DNA of 58,904 bases from Anaeromyxobacter oryzisoli (GTDB lineage: Bacteria > Myxococcota > Myxococcia > Myxococcales > Anaeromyxobacteraceae). The translations under genes and the position numbers were made by a program. How positions within the stretch are numbered: the stretch's first letter is position 1; the number at the start of each line of letters is the position of its first letter. The DNA is taken from NCBI RefSeq assembly GCF_022690765.1, contig NZ_JALCZA010000025.1, positions 1 to 58,904 on the forward strand, in the 5' to 3' direction. The notes beneath the pieces are model-generated. The model ran no database searches and was not told where the DNA came from. It saw nothing but the letters and a program-made list of their open reading frames with translations. Positions 11,921-21,023 of this stretch are shown in pieces.

Positions 11921-14236
11921 ATGATCCGCCAGGACGTCCTCCAGCAGTTCCCCGAGCTGTTCGGGAAGAAGCAGGTGAACGGCCGCGAGGTGGACGTGGA
12001 CGAGACGATCGCCACGCTCACCCGCGAGCTGCGCCCCGAGATCGCCGCGGTGCTCGGCGCCCGCCGGGCGCTGCTCGAGTCCTCCGCGCCCGTCCGCGAG
12101 AAGTACGCCTGGCCGCGGTGGGACGAGGCGTTCGAGGATCCGGTGACGGGGACGCCCCGGACCTTCCGCGAGATCGTCCAGGGGATGATCGACAACTTCC
12201 TGGGGCGCGACACGCCCCTGCGCTGGCGCCTCAACGACGAGGTGCCCATCCCCGCCGACGTCCACCCGTCGCGGAACCCCGGCCTCGAGCTCACCGGGCC
12301 GTGGTCCCCGCTCGACATGGCGTTCAACGCGCTGAACAGCCCCGCGCCCATGAACATGCCGGACTTCGAGGACGCCTCGCCGCCGCACTTCCAGCCCGAC
12401 GGCACGCCCGCGAACCAGCCGGTGGGGATCTTCGCGGCGCTCCGCAACGCGAAGGACATCTTCGAGGGGCGCTGGGCCGGCAAGCCGTACGAGGTCGTGA
12501 AGAAGGGGAAGACGCGCGCCTACCGGATCGACCAGCCGCCGGCGCGGTGGCCGACGCGGCTCGCGCGGCCGCCGAGCCTCCACGTCCTGTACGACCACGT
12601 GACCGTGGACGGCACGCCCGCCCCGGGGCTCGTCGTCGTCACCGTCCTCTGGACGCTGAACGACCTCGACGCCCTCGCCCGCGCCGGCACCGGCGTCTAC
12701 TTCTACGTCCCCAAGCTCCAGACCCCGCGCGAGGCCCTCGTCGTCGAGCGGCTCCTCTCGCGCCTCGAGGCGATCGTCGGGGTCCCGGCCGGCACCCTCA
12801 AGATCAAGATGCTCTACGAGGAGGGGAACGCCGGCCGCGCCCTGCCCGCCATCGCGTGGGTGCTGCGGCGCCGGCTGCTCGGCACGAACGTGGGGCGGTG
12901 GGACTACCTCGGGAGCCTCATCGAGATGTGGAAGGACGATCCGCGCGGCGTCTTCCCGGACCCGCAGACGATCGGGATGGCCACCCCGGGGATGATCGCC
13001 TACCAGCGCTACAACGCCCTCGTCATGCTGATGGCCGGCATGAAGGACGGCGCGCTCGAGAACGCGGCGCCCATCGGCGGGATGGCGGCGGTGATGATCT
13101 ACCAGCCGGGCGATCCCTACGGCCGCGCGCGCTACAACCCGCTCGCGCTCCGCGCGATGGTCATCGACAAGCTGCGGGAGCGGCTGCTCGGCCTCATGTT
13201 CGTCCCCGACGCGCCGCTGCCCGCCGGGGCGCGGCCCACGCTCGAGGAGATCCTCGCCGGCCGGGTGAAGGGGCGCCTCCACGACGCCTACCGGCAGAGC
13301 TGGGTGGCGAGCCCGGAGGCGGAGTACGTCGCCGCCGGCAACGCGCCGCTCCGCGCCGGGCTCGAGGCGCTCCAGGCGATGGTGGACGCGCCGCGGGCCA
13401 CCGCGGACGTGAAGGGGAGGCCGGTGCCGACGGTGGCGAGCGGCCTCGCCGACGAGGAGCGGAGGCTGTTCGAGGCGCGCGCGCTCCTCGACGCGAAGGG
13501 GCGGATCACCCCCGCCGTCCTCGTGCGGGAGTCGCTCGACGCGCCGGAGAAGCTCCTCACCCCCGAGCGCTGGGAGGCGATCTACGGCGTGCCGAAGGGG
13601 GACGTCACCATCGAGCACGTCCAGCACGCCTTCTACATGGCGGCGAACTACGGCTTCCAGATCCTGAACGGCAACTTCGCGGCGGCGATCGACGACTACG
13701 AGCTGAAGCTCCGCTTCATGAACGACCTCGCCACCTACCGGATCAACGTGTCCTGGCTCTGGGCCCTGGTCCATCACCAGGCCGCGATCACGCGGGACGG
13801 CCACCTCCTGCGCCAGGCCCTCACCGAGGACGGCGTCGTGCTCGGCGCCCCCGCCGAGCCGATCGCCGCCGGGACGCGCTTCACCCGCGAGCTGTTCGAG
13901 AAGGTCTGGGCCTACCACGACGAGTGGACGGCGGCGTTCTTCGCCGAGCTCGACCGCCGCGGAGAGCCCGGCCGCTTCGACCGCGCGAAGGCCCCGGTCA
14001 TCATGGAGCTGCTCCGGCGCCAGCTCCTCTCGCCCCGGTACGTCCAGCACAGCGCCCGGGTCCTGTTCGTGATCGGGCAGGCGGGGGCGGCGGAGCGCGG
14101 CCCGCTCCTCGACGCGATCTTCGACCTCTCCCGCCCCGAGCTCGTCGCGCGCGTCCACGCCGGGACGATGGAGCCGCGCGCCCTCGCGGCGCACGACTAC
14201 GTCCTCGACGTGTTCGAGGGGGCGGAGCGGTCCTAG
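11921..14236 (+). CDS. Atypical long malate synthase-like protein
   Basis: A 771-residue protein; malate synthase A is usually about 530. Conserved malate synthase features appear in order: LELTGPW, the MNMPDFEDASPPHF acidic motif, the GTLKIKMLYEE strand, GTNVGRWDYLGSLIE, PIGGMAAVMI, and FMNDLATYRI in the place of the MEDAATAEIS helix that carries the catalytic aspartate. Extra sequence sits mainly between the GGMAA and C-terminal parts and at the C-terminus. It should condense glyoxylate with acetyl-CoA, but the divergence leaves substrate choice open. AGGAG before the ATG supports this start. No isocitrate lyase is seen in the window. Its stop shares bases with the stop of the convergent acetate kinase. 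Confidence 0.8.
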   Translation: MIRQDVLQQFPELFGKKQVNGREVDVDETIATLTRELRPEIAAVLGARRALLESSAPVREKYAWPRWDEAFEDPVTGTPRTFREIVQGMIDNFLGRDTPLRWRLNDEVPIPADVHPSRNPGLELTGPWSPLDMAFNALNSPAPMNMPDFEDASPPHFQPDGTPANQPVGIFAALRNAKDIFEGRWAGKPYEVVKKGKTRAYRIDQPPARWPTRLARPPSLHVLYDHVTVDGTPAPGLVVVTVLWTLNDLDALARAGTGVYFYVPKLQTPREALVVERLLSRLEAIVGVPAGTLKIKMLYEEGNAGRALPAIAWVLRRRLLGTNVGRWDYLGSLIEMWKDDPRGVFPDPQTIGMATPGMIAYQRYNALVMLMAGMKDGALENAAPIGGMAAVMIYQPGDPYGRARYNPLALRAMVIDKLRERLLGLMFVPDAPLPAGARPTLEEILAGRVKGRLHDAYRQSWVASPEAEYVAAGNAPLRAGLEALQAMVDAPRATADVKGRPVPTVASGLADEERRLFEARALLDAKGRITPAVLVRESLDAPEKLLTPERWEAIYGVPKGDVTIEHVQHAFYMAANYGFQILNGNFAAAIDDYELKLRFMNDLATYRINVSWLWALVHHQAAITRDGHLLRQALTEDGVVLGAPAEPIAAGTRFTRELFEKVWAYHDEWTAAFFAELDRRGEPGRFDRAKAPVIMELLRRQLLSPRYVQHSARVLFVIGQAGAAERGPLLDAIFDLSRPELVARVHAGTMEPRALAAHDYVLDVFEGAERS

Positions 14237-15477
14237 CTCGCGGTGGCCAGCCCCGCCTCGTTGACCCAGCGCGCCGCGCCGCCGCAGTCGCGGGCGACGA
14301 TCTCGGCCGTCTCCACGGCGATCTGGAGCTCCTCGTTGGTCGGGATCACCGCGGCCATCGGGCTCGTCGAGCGCGTGATCCGGCCCCCGAGCGGCTTCCC
14401 ATGCGCCTCGTTCGCCCGCGCGTCGAGGGCGAAGCCGGCGAAGCCGAGCAGCCCCACGATCTGCGCGCGCACCCGGACGGCGTTCTGGCCGATGCCGCCG
14501 GTGAAGACGAGGGCGTCCACCCGGCCGAGCGACACGATCATGCCCGCCACGTTCTTGGCGACGGAGTAGCAGAACTTGTCGATGGCGAGCGCGGCGCGCT
14601 CGTGCCCCGCCTTCGCCGCGTCCTGCAGCGTGAGCATGTCCTTCGAGAGGCCGGAGACGCCGAGCAGCCCGGAGTCGCGGTTGAGGTGCTCGAGCACCTC
14701 GTCGGCGCTGCACCCGAGGGCCTTCTTCATGTGCGCGACGATCGACGGGTCGATCGCGCCGCTGCGGGTGTCCATCACCACGCCGTCCACCGGGGTGAGG
14801 CCCATGGTGGTGTCCATGCTCACGCCGTTGCGGACCGCGGCGAGGGAGCAGCCGTTGCCGAGGTGCGCCGTGACGATGGCGTGGTCGTCCGGGTCGAGGC
14901 CGAGCTGCTTCACGGCCTGCTGCGAGACGTACTGGTGGCTGATCCCGTGGAACCCGTACCGCCGCACCTCGTACTTCTCGAACCACTCGTACGGCACCGC
15001 GTAGAGGTACGCGCGCGGCGGCATCGTCTGGTGGAAGGCCGTGTCGAAGACCGCGACCTGCGGCAGCTTTGGGAAGCGCTCCTGCGCGAGCTCGATGCCG
15101 CGGACGTTGGACGGGTTGTGGAGGGGGCCGAGGGGGATGCACTCGCGGATCTTCGCGACCACCTCGGGCGTGATGAACATCGAGCCGGAGAACTTCGCGC
15201 CGCCGTGCACCACGCGGTGGCCGATCCCCAGGAGCCGATCGGCGAGCCCCTCCTCGTGGAGCAGGTCGAAGACGGCGTGGAGCGCGCCGTCCCGGTCGTC
15301 GCCGCGCACCCCCCGGAGCGCCCGCGCCTCCCGGCGCCCCTCGAGCGTGTACTCGAGGGTCGCCTCGGCCGCGGGGCTGACCTGGACGATGCCGGAGATG
15401 TGCTCGTGGCCGTTGGAGGAGTGGACGACCGCGAACTTGGTCGACGCGCTGCCGCAGTTGAGGACGAGGATGTTCAT
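14233..15477 (-). CDS. ackA: Acetate kinase (copy 2)
   Basis: A 414-residue acetate kinase with the same motifs as copy 1 (MNILVLNCGSASTKF, GHRVVHGG, YGFHGISH, HLGNGCS, FTGGIGQNA). The stretch after the N-terminal strand (about residues 38-75) is unrelated to copy 1, while the middle of the gene is almost identical in DNA. The start is the ATG giving MNILV rather than an upstream one. It converges on the malate synthase gene, and both stop codons lie within the bases CTAG at 14233-14236. Whether it runs mainly in acetate formation or assimilation cannot be told from sequence. Confidence 0.95.
   Translation of the reverse strand: MNILVLNCGSASTKFAVVHSSNGHEHISGIVQVSPAAEATLEYTLEGRREARALRGVRGDDRDGALHAVFDLLHEEGLADRLLGIGHRVVHGGAKFSGSMFITPEVVAKIRECIPLGPLHNPSNVRGIELAQERFPKLPQVAVFDTAFHQTMPPRAYLYAVPYEWFEKYEVRRYGFHGISHQYVSQQAVKQLGLDPDDHAIVTAHLGNGCSLAAVRNGVSMDTTMGLTPVDGVVMDTRSGAIDPSIVAHMKKALGCSADEVLEHLNRDSGLLGVSGLSKDMLTLQDAAKAGHERAALAIDKFCYSVAKNVAGMIVSLGRVDALVFTGGIGQNAVRVRAQIVGLLGFAGFALDARANEAHGKPLGGRITRSTSPMAAVIPTNEELQIAVETAEIVARDCGGAARWVNEAGLATAS
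14830..15060 (-). repeat. Long inverted repeat, arm 2 (inside ackA copy 2)
   Basis: Reverse complement of 8809-9039 with five mismatches; tracts 14945-15060 and 14830-14931 are identical to arm 1. The two arms flank pta and the malate synthase gene, about 5.8 kb apart. Confidence 0.9.
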
Positions 15478-15643
15478 GGCGTGCGTGTGGCCGCCGCGGG
15501 GAGCGCCGGGGCGGGACACCTACACTCGCACTTCGGCGGGCGAGGGCGCAAGCGGTCCGCGCCCGGATCGCCCCGGGGCCCGCCGCCCCGCCGCGGGCGG
15601 ATCGCCCGACCGCCCGGGCAGTCGCCCGCCCGCGCGGCGACCG

Positions 15644-17311
15644 TCAGCGGCGGCTGATCGGCTTGTACCGGATGCGCCGGGGCTTCGCCCCCTCCTCCCC
15701 GAGCCGCCGCCGCTTGTCCGCCTCGTACTCCTGGTAGTTGCCCGTGAAGAAGGTCCAGCGCGAGTCGCCCTCGGCCGCGAGGATGTGCGTGGCGATCCGG
15801 TCGAGGAACCAGCGGTCGTGCGAGATCACCAGCACGCTCCCGGCGTACTCGAGGAGCGCGTCCTCCAGGGCGCGGAGGGTCTCGACGTCGAGGTCGTTCG
15901 AGGGCTCGTCGAGGAGCAGCACGTTGCCGCCCGTCATCAGGGTCTTCGCGAGGTGGAGCCGGCCGCGCTCGCCGCCGGAGAGCGTCCCGACCACCTTCTG
16001 CTGGTCGGTCCCCTTGAAGTTGAACCGGCCGATGTACGCCCGGCTCGGCATCTCGAACCGTCCGACCTGGATCTGGTCGCGGCCGCCGGAGATCTCGTCG
16101 AACACGGTCTTCTCGCTCGAGAGGTTCTCGCGGCTCTGGTCCACGAAGGCGAGCTTCACCGACTTGCCGACGGTGACCTCGCCGGCGTCGGGCCGCTCGT
16201 CGCCCGTGATGAGCTTGAAGAGGGTGGACTTGCCGGCGCCGTTCGGGCCGATGACGCCGACGATGGCGCCCGGCGGGACGATGAACGAGAGGTCGTCGAT
16301 CAGGAGCCGGTCGCCGAAGCCCTTGCTGACGCCCTCGAACCTGATCACCTGGTCCCCGAGCCGCTCCGCGACCGGGATGAAGATCTCCCGCGTCTCGTTC
16401 CGCCGCTGGTACTCGACCGAGGACAGCTCCTCGAACCGGGAGAGGCGCGCCTTGCTCTTCGCCTGACGGGCCTTCGGGCTCTGGCGGACCCACTCGAGCT
16501 CGAGCTTCATCGCCTTGACGCGGGCGCTCTCCTGCTTCGCCTCGAGCTCGAGCCGCTGCTCCTTCTGGTCGAGCCAGGACGAGTAGTTCCCCTTCCACGG
16601 GATCCCGCGGCCGCGGTCGAGCTCGAGGATCCACTCGGCGGCGTTGTCGAGGAAGTAGCGGTCGTGGGTGACCGCGACGACCGTGCCGGGGAAGCGGGTG
16701 AGGAACTGCTCGAGCCACTCGACCGACTCCGCGTCGAGGTGGTTCGTCGGCTCGTCGAGCAGCAGCATGTCCGGCTTGGAGAGGAGGAGCTTGCAGAGCG
16801 CGACGCGGCGCTTCTCGCCGCCCGAGAGGTGCTCGATCACCGCGTCCCAGGGCGGGAGGCGCAGGGCGTCGGCGGCGATCTCGAGCGCGGTGCCGGTGTC
16901 CGCCCCGGCGTTCGCGATGATCGCCTCGAGCCGGGCCTGCTCCTCCGCGAGCTTCTCCATGTCGGCGTCGGGCTCGGCGTACGCGGCGTAGACCGCCTCG
17001 AGCCGGCGCTGGGCGTCCGCCACCTCGCCCATCGCCGACTCGACCTCCTCGCGGACGGTCCGGCGCCCCTCGAGCTTCGGCTCCTGGGGCAGGTAGCCGA
17101 TCCGGATGCCCGCCTGGCGCTGCAGCTCCCCCTCGAACTCCTCGTCCACGCCGGCCATGATCCGCAGCACGGTGGACTTGCCGGCGCCGTTCAGGCCGAG
17201 GAGGCCGATCTTGGCGCCCTGGAAGAAGGAGAGGGAGATGTCCTTGATGATCTGCCGCTTGGGCGGGACGACCTTGCTCACGCGGAGCATCGACATCACG
17301 TACTGGGGCAT
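15644..17311 (-). CDS. ettA: Energy-dependent translational throttle EttA (ABC-F)
   Basis: A 555-residue soluble ABC-F ATPase with two nucleotide-binding domains and no membrane segment: Walker A GLNGAGKST near residue 42 and GPNGAGKST near 353, two LSGGE(K/R)RR-type signatures and two LLDEP Walker B motifs. The start MPQYVMSMLRVSK and the linker KARLSRFEELSSVEYQRRNE match EttA, which binds the ribosomal E site and gates the first peptide bond according to ATP level. Length equals the family norm. It is divergent from the methyltransferase gene. Confidence 0.93.
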   Translation of the reverse strand: MPQYVMSMLRVSKVVPPKRQIIKDISLSFFQGAKIGLLGLNGAGKSTVLRIMAGVDEEFEGELQRQAGIRIGYLPQEPKLEGRRTVREEVESAMGEVADAQRRLEAVYAAYAEPDADMEKLAEEQARLEAIIANAGADTGTALEIAADALRLPPWDAVIEHLSGGEKRRVALCKLLLSKPDMLLLDEPTNHLDAESVEWLEQFLTRFPGTVVAVTHDRYFLDNAAEWILELDRGRGIPWKGNYSSWLDQKEQRLELEAKQESARVKAMKLELEWVRQSPKARQAKSKARLSRFEELSSVEYQRRNETREIFIPVAERLGDQVIRFEGVSKGFGDRLLIDDLSFIVPPGAIVGVIGPNGAGKSTLFKLITGDERPDAGEVTVGKSVKLAFVDQSRENLSSEKTVFDEISGGRDQIQVGRFEMPSRAYIGRFNFKGTDQQKVVGTLSGGERGRLHLAKTLMTGGNVLLLDEPSNDLDVETLRALEDALLEYAGSVLVISHDRWFLDRIATHILAAEGDSRWTFFTGNYQEYEADKRRRLGEEGAKPRRIRYKPISRR

Positions 17312-17431
17312 GGCGCTCGAGGTGGGGTTGGAGTGAGGGGCGGGAGCCTACCCGAAAACCGGCGCGGCACCGAACATGGCGATCGCGCGCGCGCCACGCC
17401 CGCCGCGCCGGGTGTACGCTCGGCCCCCCGC

Positions 17432-18070
17432 ATGCCGCCGCCGTGCCGCTTCGACGCCGCCTACTTCCGCCGCTACTACGAGGGGGCCGGCCGCACCCAC
17501 TCGCCGCGTGAGATCGCGCGGCTCGCGAGCGGCGTCTACGGCCTCGGCGCCTGGCTCGGCGTGGAGCTCGCCTCGGTCCTCGACGTCGGGGCCGGGACCG
17601 GGATCTGGCGCGGCTGGTTCCGGCGCCACCGGCCCGGCGTGCGCTACCGCTCGATCGACGTGTCGCCGTACGCGTGCGCGCGCTACGGGCACGAGCGGCG
17701 CGACATCTCCCGGTGGCGGGCGCGCGAGCGCTTCGATCTGGTGATCTGCCACAGCGTGCTCCAGTACCTCGACGCCGCCGCCGCCGAGCGCGCCCTCGCC
17801 AACATCGGCGCGATGTGCCGCGGGCTGCTCTACCTCGAGGCCGTCACCCGGGCCGACGTCGCGATCCTGGATCTCGAGAAGACCGACACGATCATGCACC
17901 TCCGCTCGGGCGCCTGGTACCGCGCCCGGCTCGCGAAGGACTTCGTCCAGGTCGGCGCCGGGCTCTGGGCGGCGCGCCGGAGCGGGATCCGGCTCTACGA
18001 GCTGGAGGGGCCGGGCCCGGTCCCCTCGAGCTCCCTGAGGCGCCGGGTGAGCTCCTTCTCCCGCAGGTAA
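17432..18070 (+). CDS. Class I SAM-dependent methyltransferase
   Basis: A 212-residue protein with the Rossmann motif VLDVGAGTGIWRGWF (about residues 51-65), the acidic motif II YRSIDVSPYA and the post-motif FDLVICHSVLQYLD. It should transfer a methyl group from S-adenosylmethionine; the acceptor is unknown. The last 76 bp overlap the 3' end of the PAS gene on the other strand, so the C-terminal tail (PSSSLRRRVSSFSRR) is probably not constrained by the fold. Confidence 0.75.
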   Translation: MPPPCRFDAAYFRRYYEGAGRTHSPREIARLASGVYGLGAWLGVELASVLDVGAGTGIWRGWFRRHRPGVRYRSIDVSPYACARYGHERRDISRWRARERFDLVICHSVLQYLDAAAAERALANIGAMCRGLLYLEAVTRADVAILDLEKTDTIMHLRSGAWYRARLAKDFVQVGAGLWAARRSGIRLYELEGPGPVPSSSLRRRVSSFSRR

Positions 18071-18441
18071 CGCTTCGTCACCTCGCGGATGATCGCGACG
18101 GGGCCGAGGATCTCGCCGGCGGGCCCCTTCAGCATCTGGATGGTGAACTCGATGGAGATCGTCCGGCCGTCCTTCGTCGTCGCGGGGACGGCGAGCAGGT
18201 CCCCCGCCCCGTACCGCGAGACGCCCGTCTCCATCGTCCGCGAGTAGCCGGCCCAGTGGCGCGCCCGCAGGCGCTCCGGGATGATGAGCTCCATCGAGCG
18301 GCCGATCGCCTCCTCGGCGGTGAAGCCGAAGATCGACCGGGCGCCCGCGTTCCACAGCCGGATGATCCCCTCGCGATCCCCCAAGATGATCGCGTCCGGA
18401 CTGCCTTCGACGATCTGCCGGTAGAGCGGCTCGAGGTCCAT
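17995..18441 (-). CDS. Single PAS-domain protein
   Basis: A 148-residue protein made of one PAS domain with PAC segment (SPDAIILGDREGIIRLWN, FGFTAEEAIGRS, KDGRTISIEFTIQML, AIIREVTKRYLRE) followed by a short helical, charged tail. No kinase, GGDEF or DNA-binding output domain is attached, so it is either a stand-alone sensor or a partner of another protein. It lies 248 bp after the hydrogenase-linked cytochrome gene on the same strand. Its 3' end overlaps the convergent methyltransferase gene by 76 bp. Confidence 0.75.
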   Translation of the reverse strand: MDLEPLYRQIVEGSPDAIILGDREGIIRLWNAGARSIFGFTAEEAIGRSMELIIPERLRARHWAGYSRTMETGVSRYGAGDLLAVPATTKDGRTISIEFTIQMLKGPAGEILGPVAIIREVTKRYLREKELTRRLRELEGTGPGPSSS

Positions 18442-18689
18442 GGGGCGATCCGATGCGAGAGGCCGGCCAGCGGACGACCCGCGACGATCCGCGAGATTCC
18501 GCGTGCGGCCTGCCGCCGGGCACCGAGCCGTGGGTGCCCCGCCCCCGAAGATCCGATGAGCCGGCGAGCGTGCCGCCACGAACACGCGCCGGGAAGCACG
18601 AGCGCGGCCGCCTCGCCCGGGATGGCGGACGGCCGCGCTGGGGGCCACCCCTCGCGGGGGCGTGCTCCCCGCCGGGACGGCGGGCGCCG

Positions 18690-19550
18690 CTAGCGCTTGC
18701 CCATCACCGGGTTCGAGTCCGGGTGGCAGGTCACGCAGTTCGTGACGCCGAGGCTGTTCGTGAGCCGGACCTGGTCGGGCGTGGGCGGCGGCGGCGGATC
18801 GATGTGGCAGTGGACGCACTCGGCGTAGAGCTCGGGCGGCGGTCCGTAGATCGGCACGTACCGCTGCCCGGGCACCAGCCGGTTCAGGATGATCGCCGCC
18901 ATCTTCCCCACGTCGCCGGTGATCTTCCCGCAGCGGGTCTTCCGGTCGGTGGACGACGACAGCTTGCCGGAGGCCTTGCACCAGCTCGACACCGAGACGT
19001 GACAGAGGGGCGAGGCGGACACGCTCTGCGCCTGGTTCGGATAGCGGCGCTTCGGGTCGAGGTAGTCCATCTCGCGCGAGGGCAGCGCCGCCTCCTGGTA
19101 CCAGCGCAGGAGGTCCCCGCCCATCTCGACCTCGTAGGCGGGGGAGGCGAGGGCGAAGATCGGCAGGGCGCCGGCGAGCGCGCCGCAGAGCGTCCCCGTC
19201 TCGACGCAGCCGGTCTTGCCCCACTTGAACATCTCGAGCGGCAGCATCTCCCAGGGCGAGCCCGGGCCGAGGCCGCGCTTGATCTCGCCGAGGAGCGCCC
19301 CCGCGACGCCGTAGGCGCAGCCGTAGTTGGTGCTCCGGTACGGGTCGTTCGTCCAGTAGCCGAAGTAGCCGGCGTCACGGACGGCGTCCGGGTTCAGCAC
19401 CGGGATCGGCCACGCGCCAGCGGGCGGCGTCACCGCCTGGGCCCGCGCCGGCGCCCCGAGCGCCGCGGCGACCGACCCCGCCGCCATCGCGCCGCCCGCG
19501 CCGCTGAGGAAGGCCCGCCTGGAGAGACCTGCGTTCGGCTGCTTGGACAT
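18690..19550 (-). CDS. Tat-exported dihaem C_GCAxxG_C_C-family protein
   Basis: A 286-residue protein with a twin-arginine signal (SRRAFL, residues 10-15, then a hydrophobic run to about 36). The C_GCAxxG_C_C motif is seen at 77-85 (GCAYGVAGA) with Cys115 and Cys122, and further Cys at 183, 191 and 207. The C-terminal part carries two haem-c sites, CVHCH (245-249) and CVTCH (272-276). GGAGG before ATG fixes the start. It follows the large hydrogenase subunit on the same strand, so it most likely takes electrons from the hydrogenase in the periplasm. One difficulty: haem attachment normally requires Sec export, while the signal looks Tat. Confidence 0.82.
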   Translation of the reverse strand: MSKQPNAGLSRRAFLSGAGGAMAAGSVAAALGAPARAQAVTPPAGAWPIPVLNPDAVRDAGYFGYWTNDPYRSTNYGCAYGVAGALLGEIKRGLGPGSPWEMLPLEMFKWGKTGCVETGTLCGALAGALPIFALASPAYEVEMGGDLLRWYQEAALPSREMDYLDPKRRYPNQAQSVSASPLCHVSVSSWCKASGKLSSSTDRKTRCGKITGDVGKMAAIILNRLVPGQRYVPIYGPPPELYAECVHCHIDPPPPPTPDQVRLTNSLGVTNCVTCHPDSNPVMGKR

Positions 19551-19585
19551 GGCTACCTCCGGAGAAGCTCGCGCGTTCCGCGAAG

Positions 19586-21004
19586 TCAGACGACCGTGAC
19601 GTGCACGGCGCAGCCCATGCACGGATCGAAGGAGTGGATCACCCGGTAGAGCTCGACGGGCTGGCTCCGGTCGGCGATCTGCACGCCGACCAGGGCCTGC
19701 TCGATGGGGCCCGGCGCCTCGCGATCGTCGCGTGGCGAGGCGTTCCAGGAGGTGGGGGTGATGATGCGGTAGCCCGTGACCTTGCCGCCGGCGTACTCGA
19801 CCCAGTGCGCGAGCGCCCCGCGCGGCGCCTCCGAGAGGGCGTAGCCGCTCCCCGAGGTCGGCATCGCCGTCACCGGCCGGTAGCCGCTCCCGTCGAGCGC
19901 GAGCCCGCCGAGCCACTCCCGCATCGCGACGGCGACCTTCTCGGTCTCGTACGCCTTCGCGAGGAGCCGATCCATCACCGACAGGCCGCCGCGGTAGTTG
20001 CCGCTGATCACCATCCGGGCGAGCGGGCCGACCTGGTAGACCTGGCCGTCGAGCCGCGGCGCCTTCACCCAGGAGTACGCGCCGGGCTTGTCCAGGCTCG
20101 GCGCCGCGCCCGCGCGCCCGGCCCGGCCCTGCCCGCCGCCGTAGTAGGAGTGCTTCACCGACTCGCCGATCGCGGCGACGTCCGCGCCCGTGAGGGGGAA
20201 GACGTGCCGCTCCGCGCCGCGGTCCGCCACCGGGGAGCGGCCGCGCCCCGTGTACTTCCCCGCCTCGAAGAGCTGGCCGCCGGCGCCGTCCGGGAAGGCG
20301 CCGAAGGAGAGCAGGCTCGGCGGGCCTCCGCCGATCTCGAAGTACTCCGGGTAGACCTGCGCGACGCGCATCACGTCGGGGATGTAGACGTCCTCGACGA
20401 AGGGGATGAGCTCGTCGAGGTACCGCCCGAACTCGGCCACGTTCTCGGCGGTCGGCTGCTGCGTGACCCCGCCGGGCGCGTAGGTCATGACGTGCGGCAG
20501 CTTCCCCGCGAAGAGCGCGCCCATCTCCTGGGCCATCTTCCGCATCTCGAGGGCGACGACGTAGTGGTCGGCGAAGACGTCGGCGTCCGCCTGGGAGAAG
20601 CGCTGGTCCACGGCGAACGCCGGCGTGAACGGCGGCATCGACGGTCCGTGCACGTAGTCGAGGAGCGCGAGGTGGTAGAAGTGGAGGAGGTGGTCGGAGA
20701 CGAGCCCCGCCCCCTGCACGAGGTTGCGCAGGAGCACGGCGTTCCCCGAGACCTCCACCCCGAACGCCCGCTCGACCGCCTCGACCGCGGTGCGCGCGTG
20801 GGGGATGGGGCAGACCCCGCAGATCCGCTGCGTGAGGTGGATCGCGTCCCGGGGATCGCGGCCGAGCATGATGCTCTCGAAGCCGCGGAACATCGTGCCG
20901 GACGCCCACGCGGCGATCACCCTCCCCGTGTCGCTGACGTCCACCTGCAGGCTGAGGTGCCCCTCGACCCGCGTCACCGGCGCAACCGTGATCCGCTTCG
21001 ACAT
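19586..21004 (-). CDS. [NiFe] hydrogenase large subunit
   Basis: A 472-residue group 1-like large subunit. The two nickel-binding motifs are RICGVCPIPHA (Cys62, Cys65) and DPCMGCAVH near the end (Cys462, Cys465, His468). Only four residues (VTVV) follow His468, whereas uptake hydrogenases commonly have about 15 residues that a maturation protease removes. It splits H2 in the periplasm, presumably carried out with the Tat-exported small subunit encoded directly upstream. No cytochrome b anchor, maturation protease or hyp genes occur in the window. Confidence 0.93.
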   Translation of the reverse strand: MSKRITVAPVTRVEGHLSLQVDVSDTGRVIAAWASGTMFRGFESIMLGRDPRDAIHLTQRICGVCPIPHARTAVEAVERAFGVEVSGNAVLLRNLVQGAGLVSDHLLHFYHLALLDYVHGPSMPPFTPAFAVDQRFSQADADVFADHYVVALEMRKMAQEMGALFAGKLPHVMTYAPGGVTQQPTAENVAEFGRYLDELIPFVEDVYIPDVMRVAQVYPEYFEIGGGPPSLLSFGAFPDGAGGQLFEAGKYTGRGRSPVADRGAERHVFPLTGADVAAIGESVKHSYYGGGQGRAGRAGAAPSLDKPGAYSWVKAPRLDGQVYQVGPLARMVISGNYRGGLSVMDRLLAKAYETEKVAVAMREWLGGLALDGSGYRPVTAMPTSGSGYALSEAPRGALAHWVEYAGGKVTGYRIITPTSWNASPRDDREAPGPIEQALVGVQIADRSQPVELYRVIHSFDPCMGCAVHVTVV

Positions 21005-21023
21005 GGTCGTGACCCTCGTCGCG

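Noticed and set aside
9542-15142. Very long open frames antisense to or out of phase with pta and malate synthase (over 1800 codons)
   Set aside because: High-GC genomes lack stop codons in shadow frames. The translations are Arg/Gly/Pro-rich, carry no domains, and overlap genes with clear motifs.
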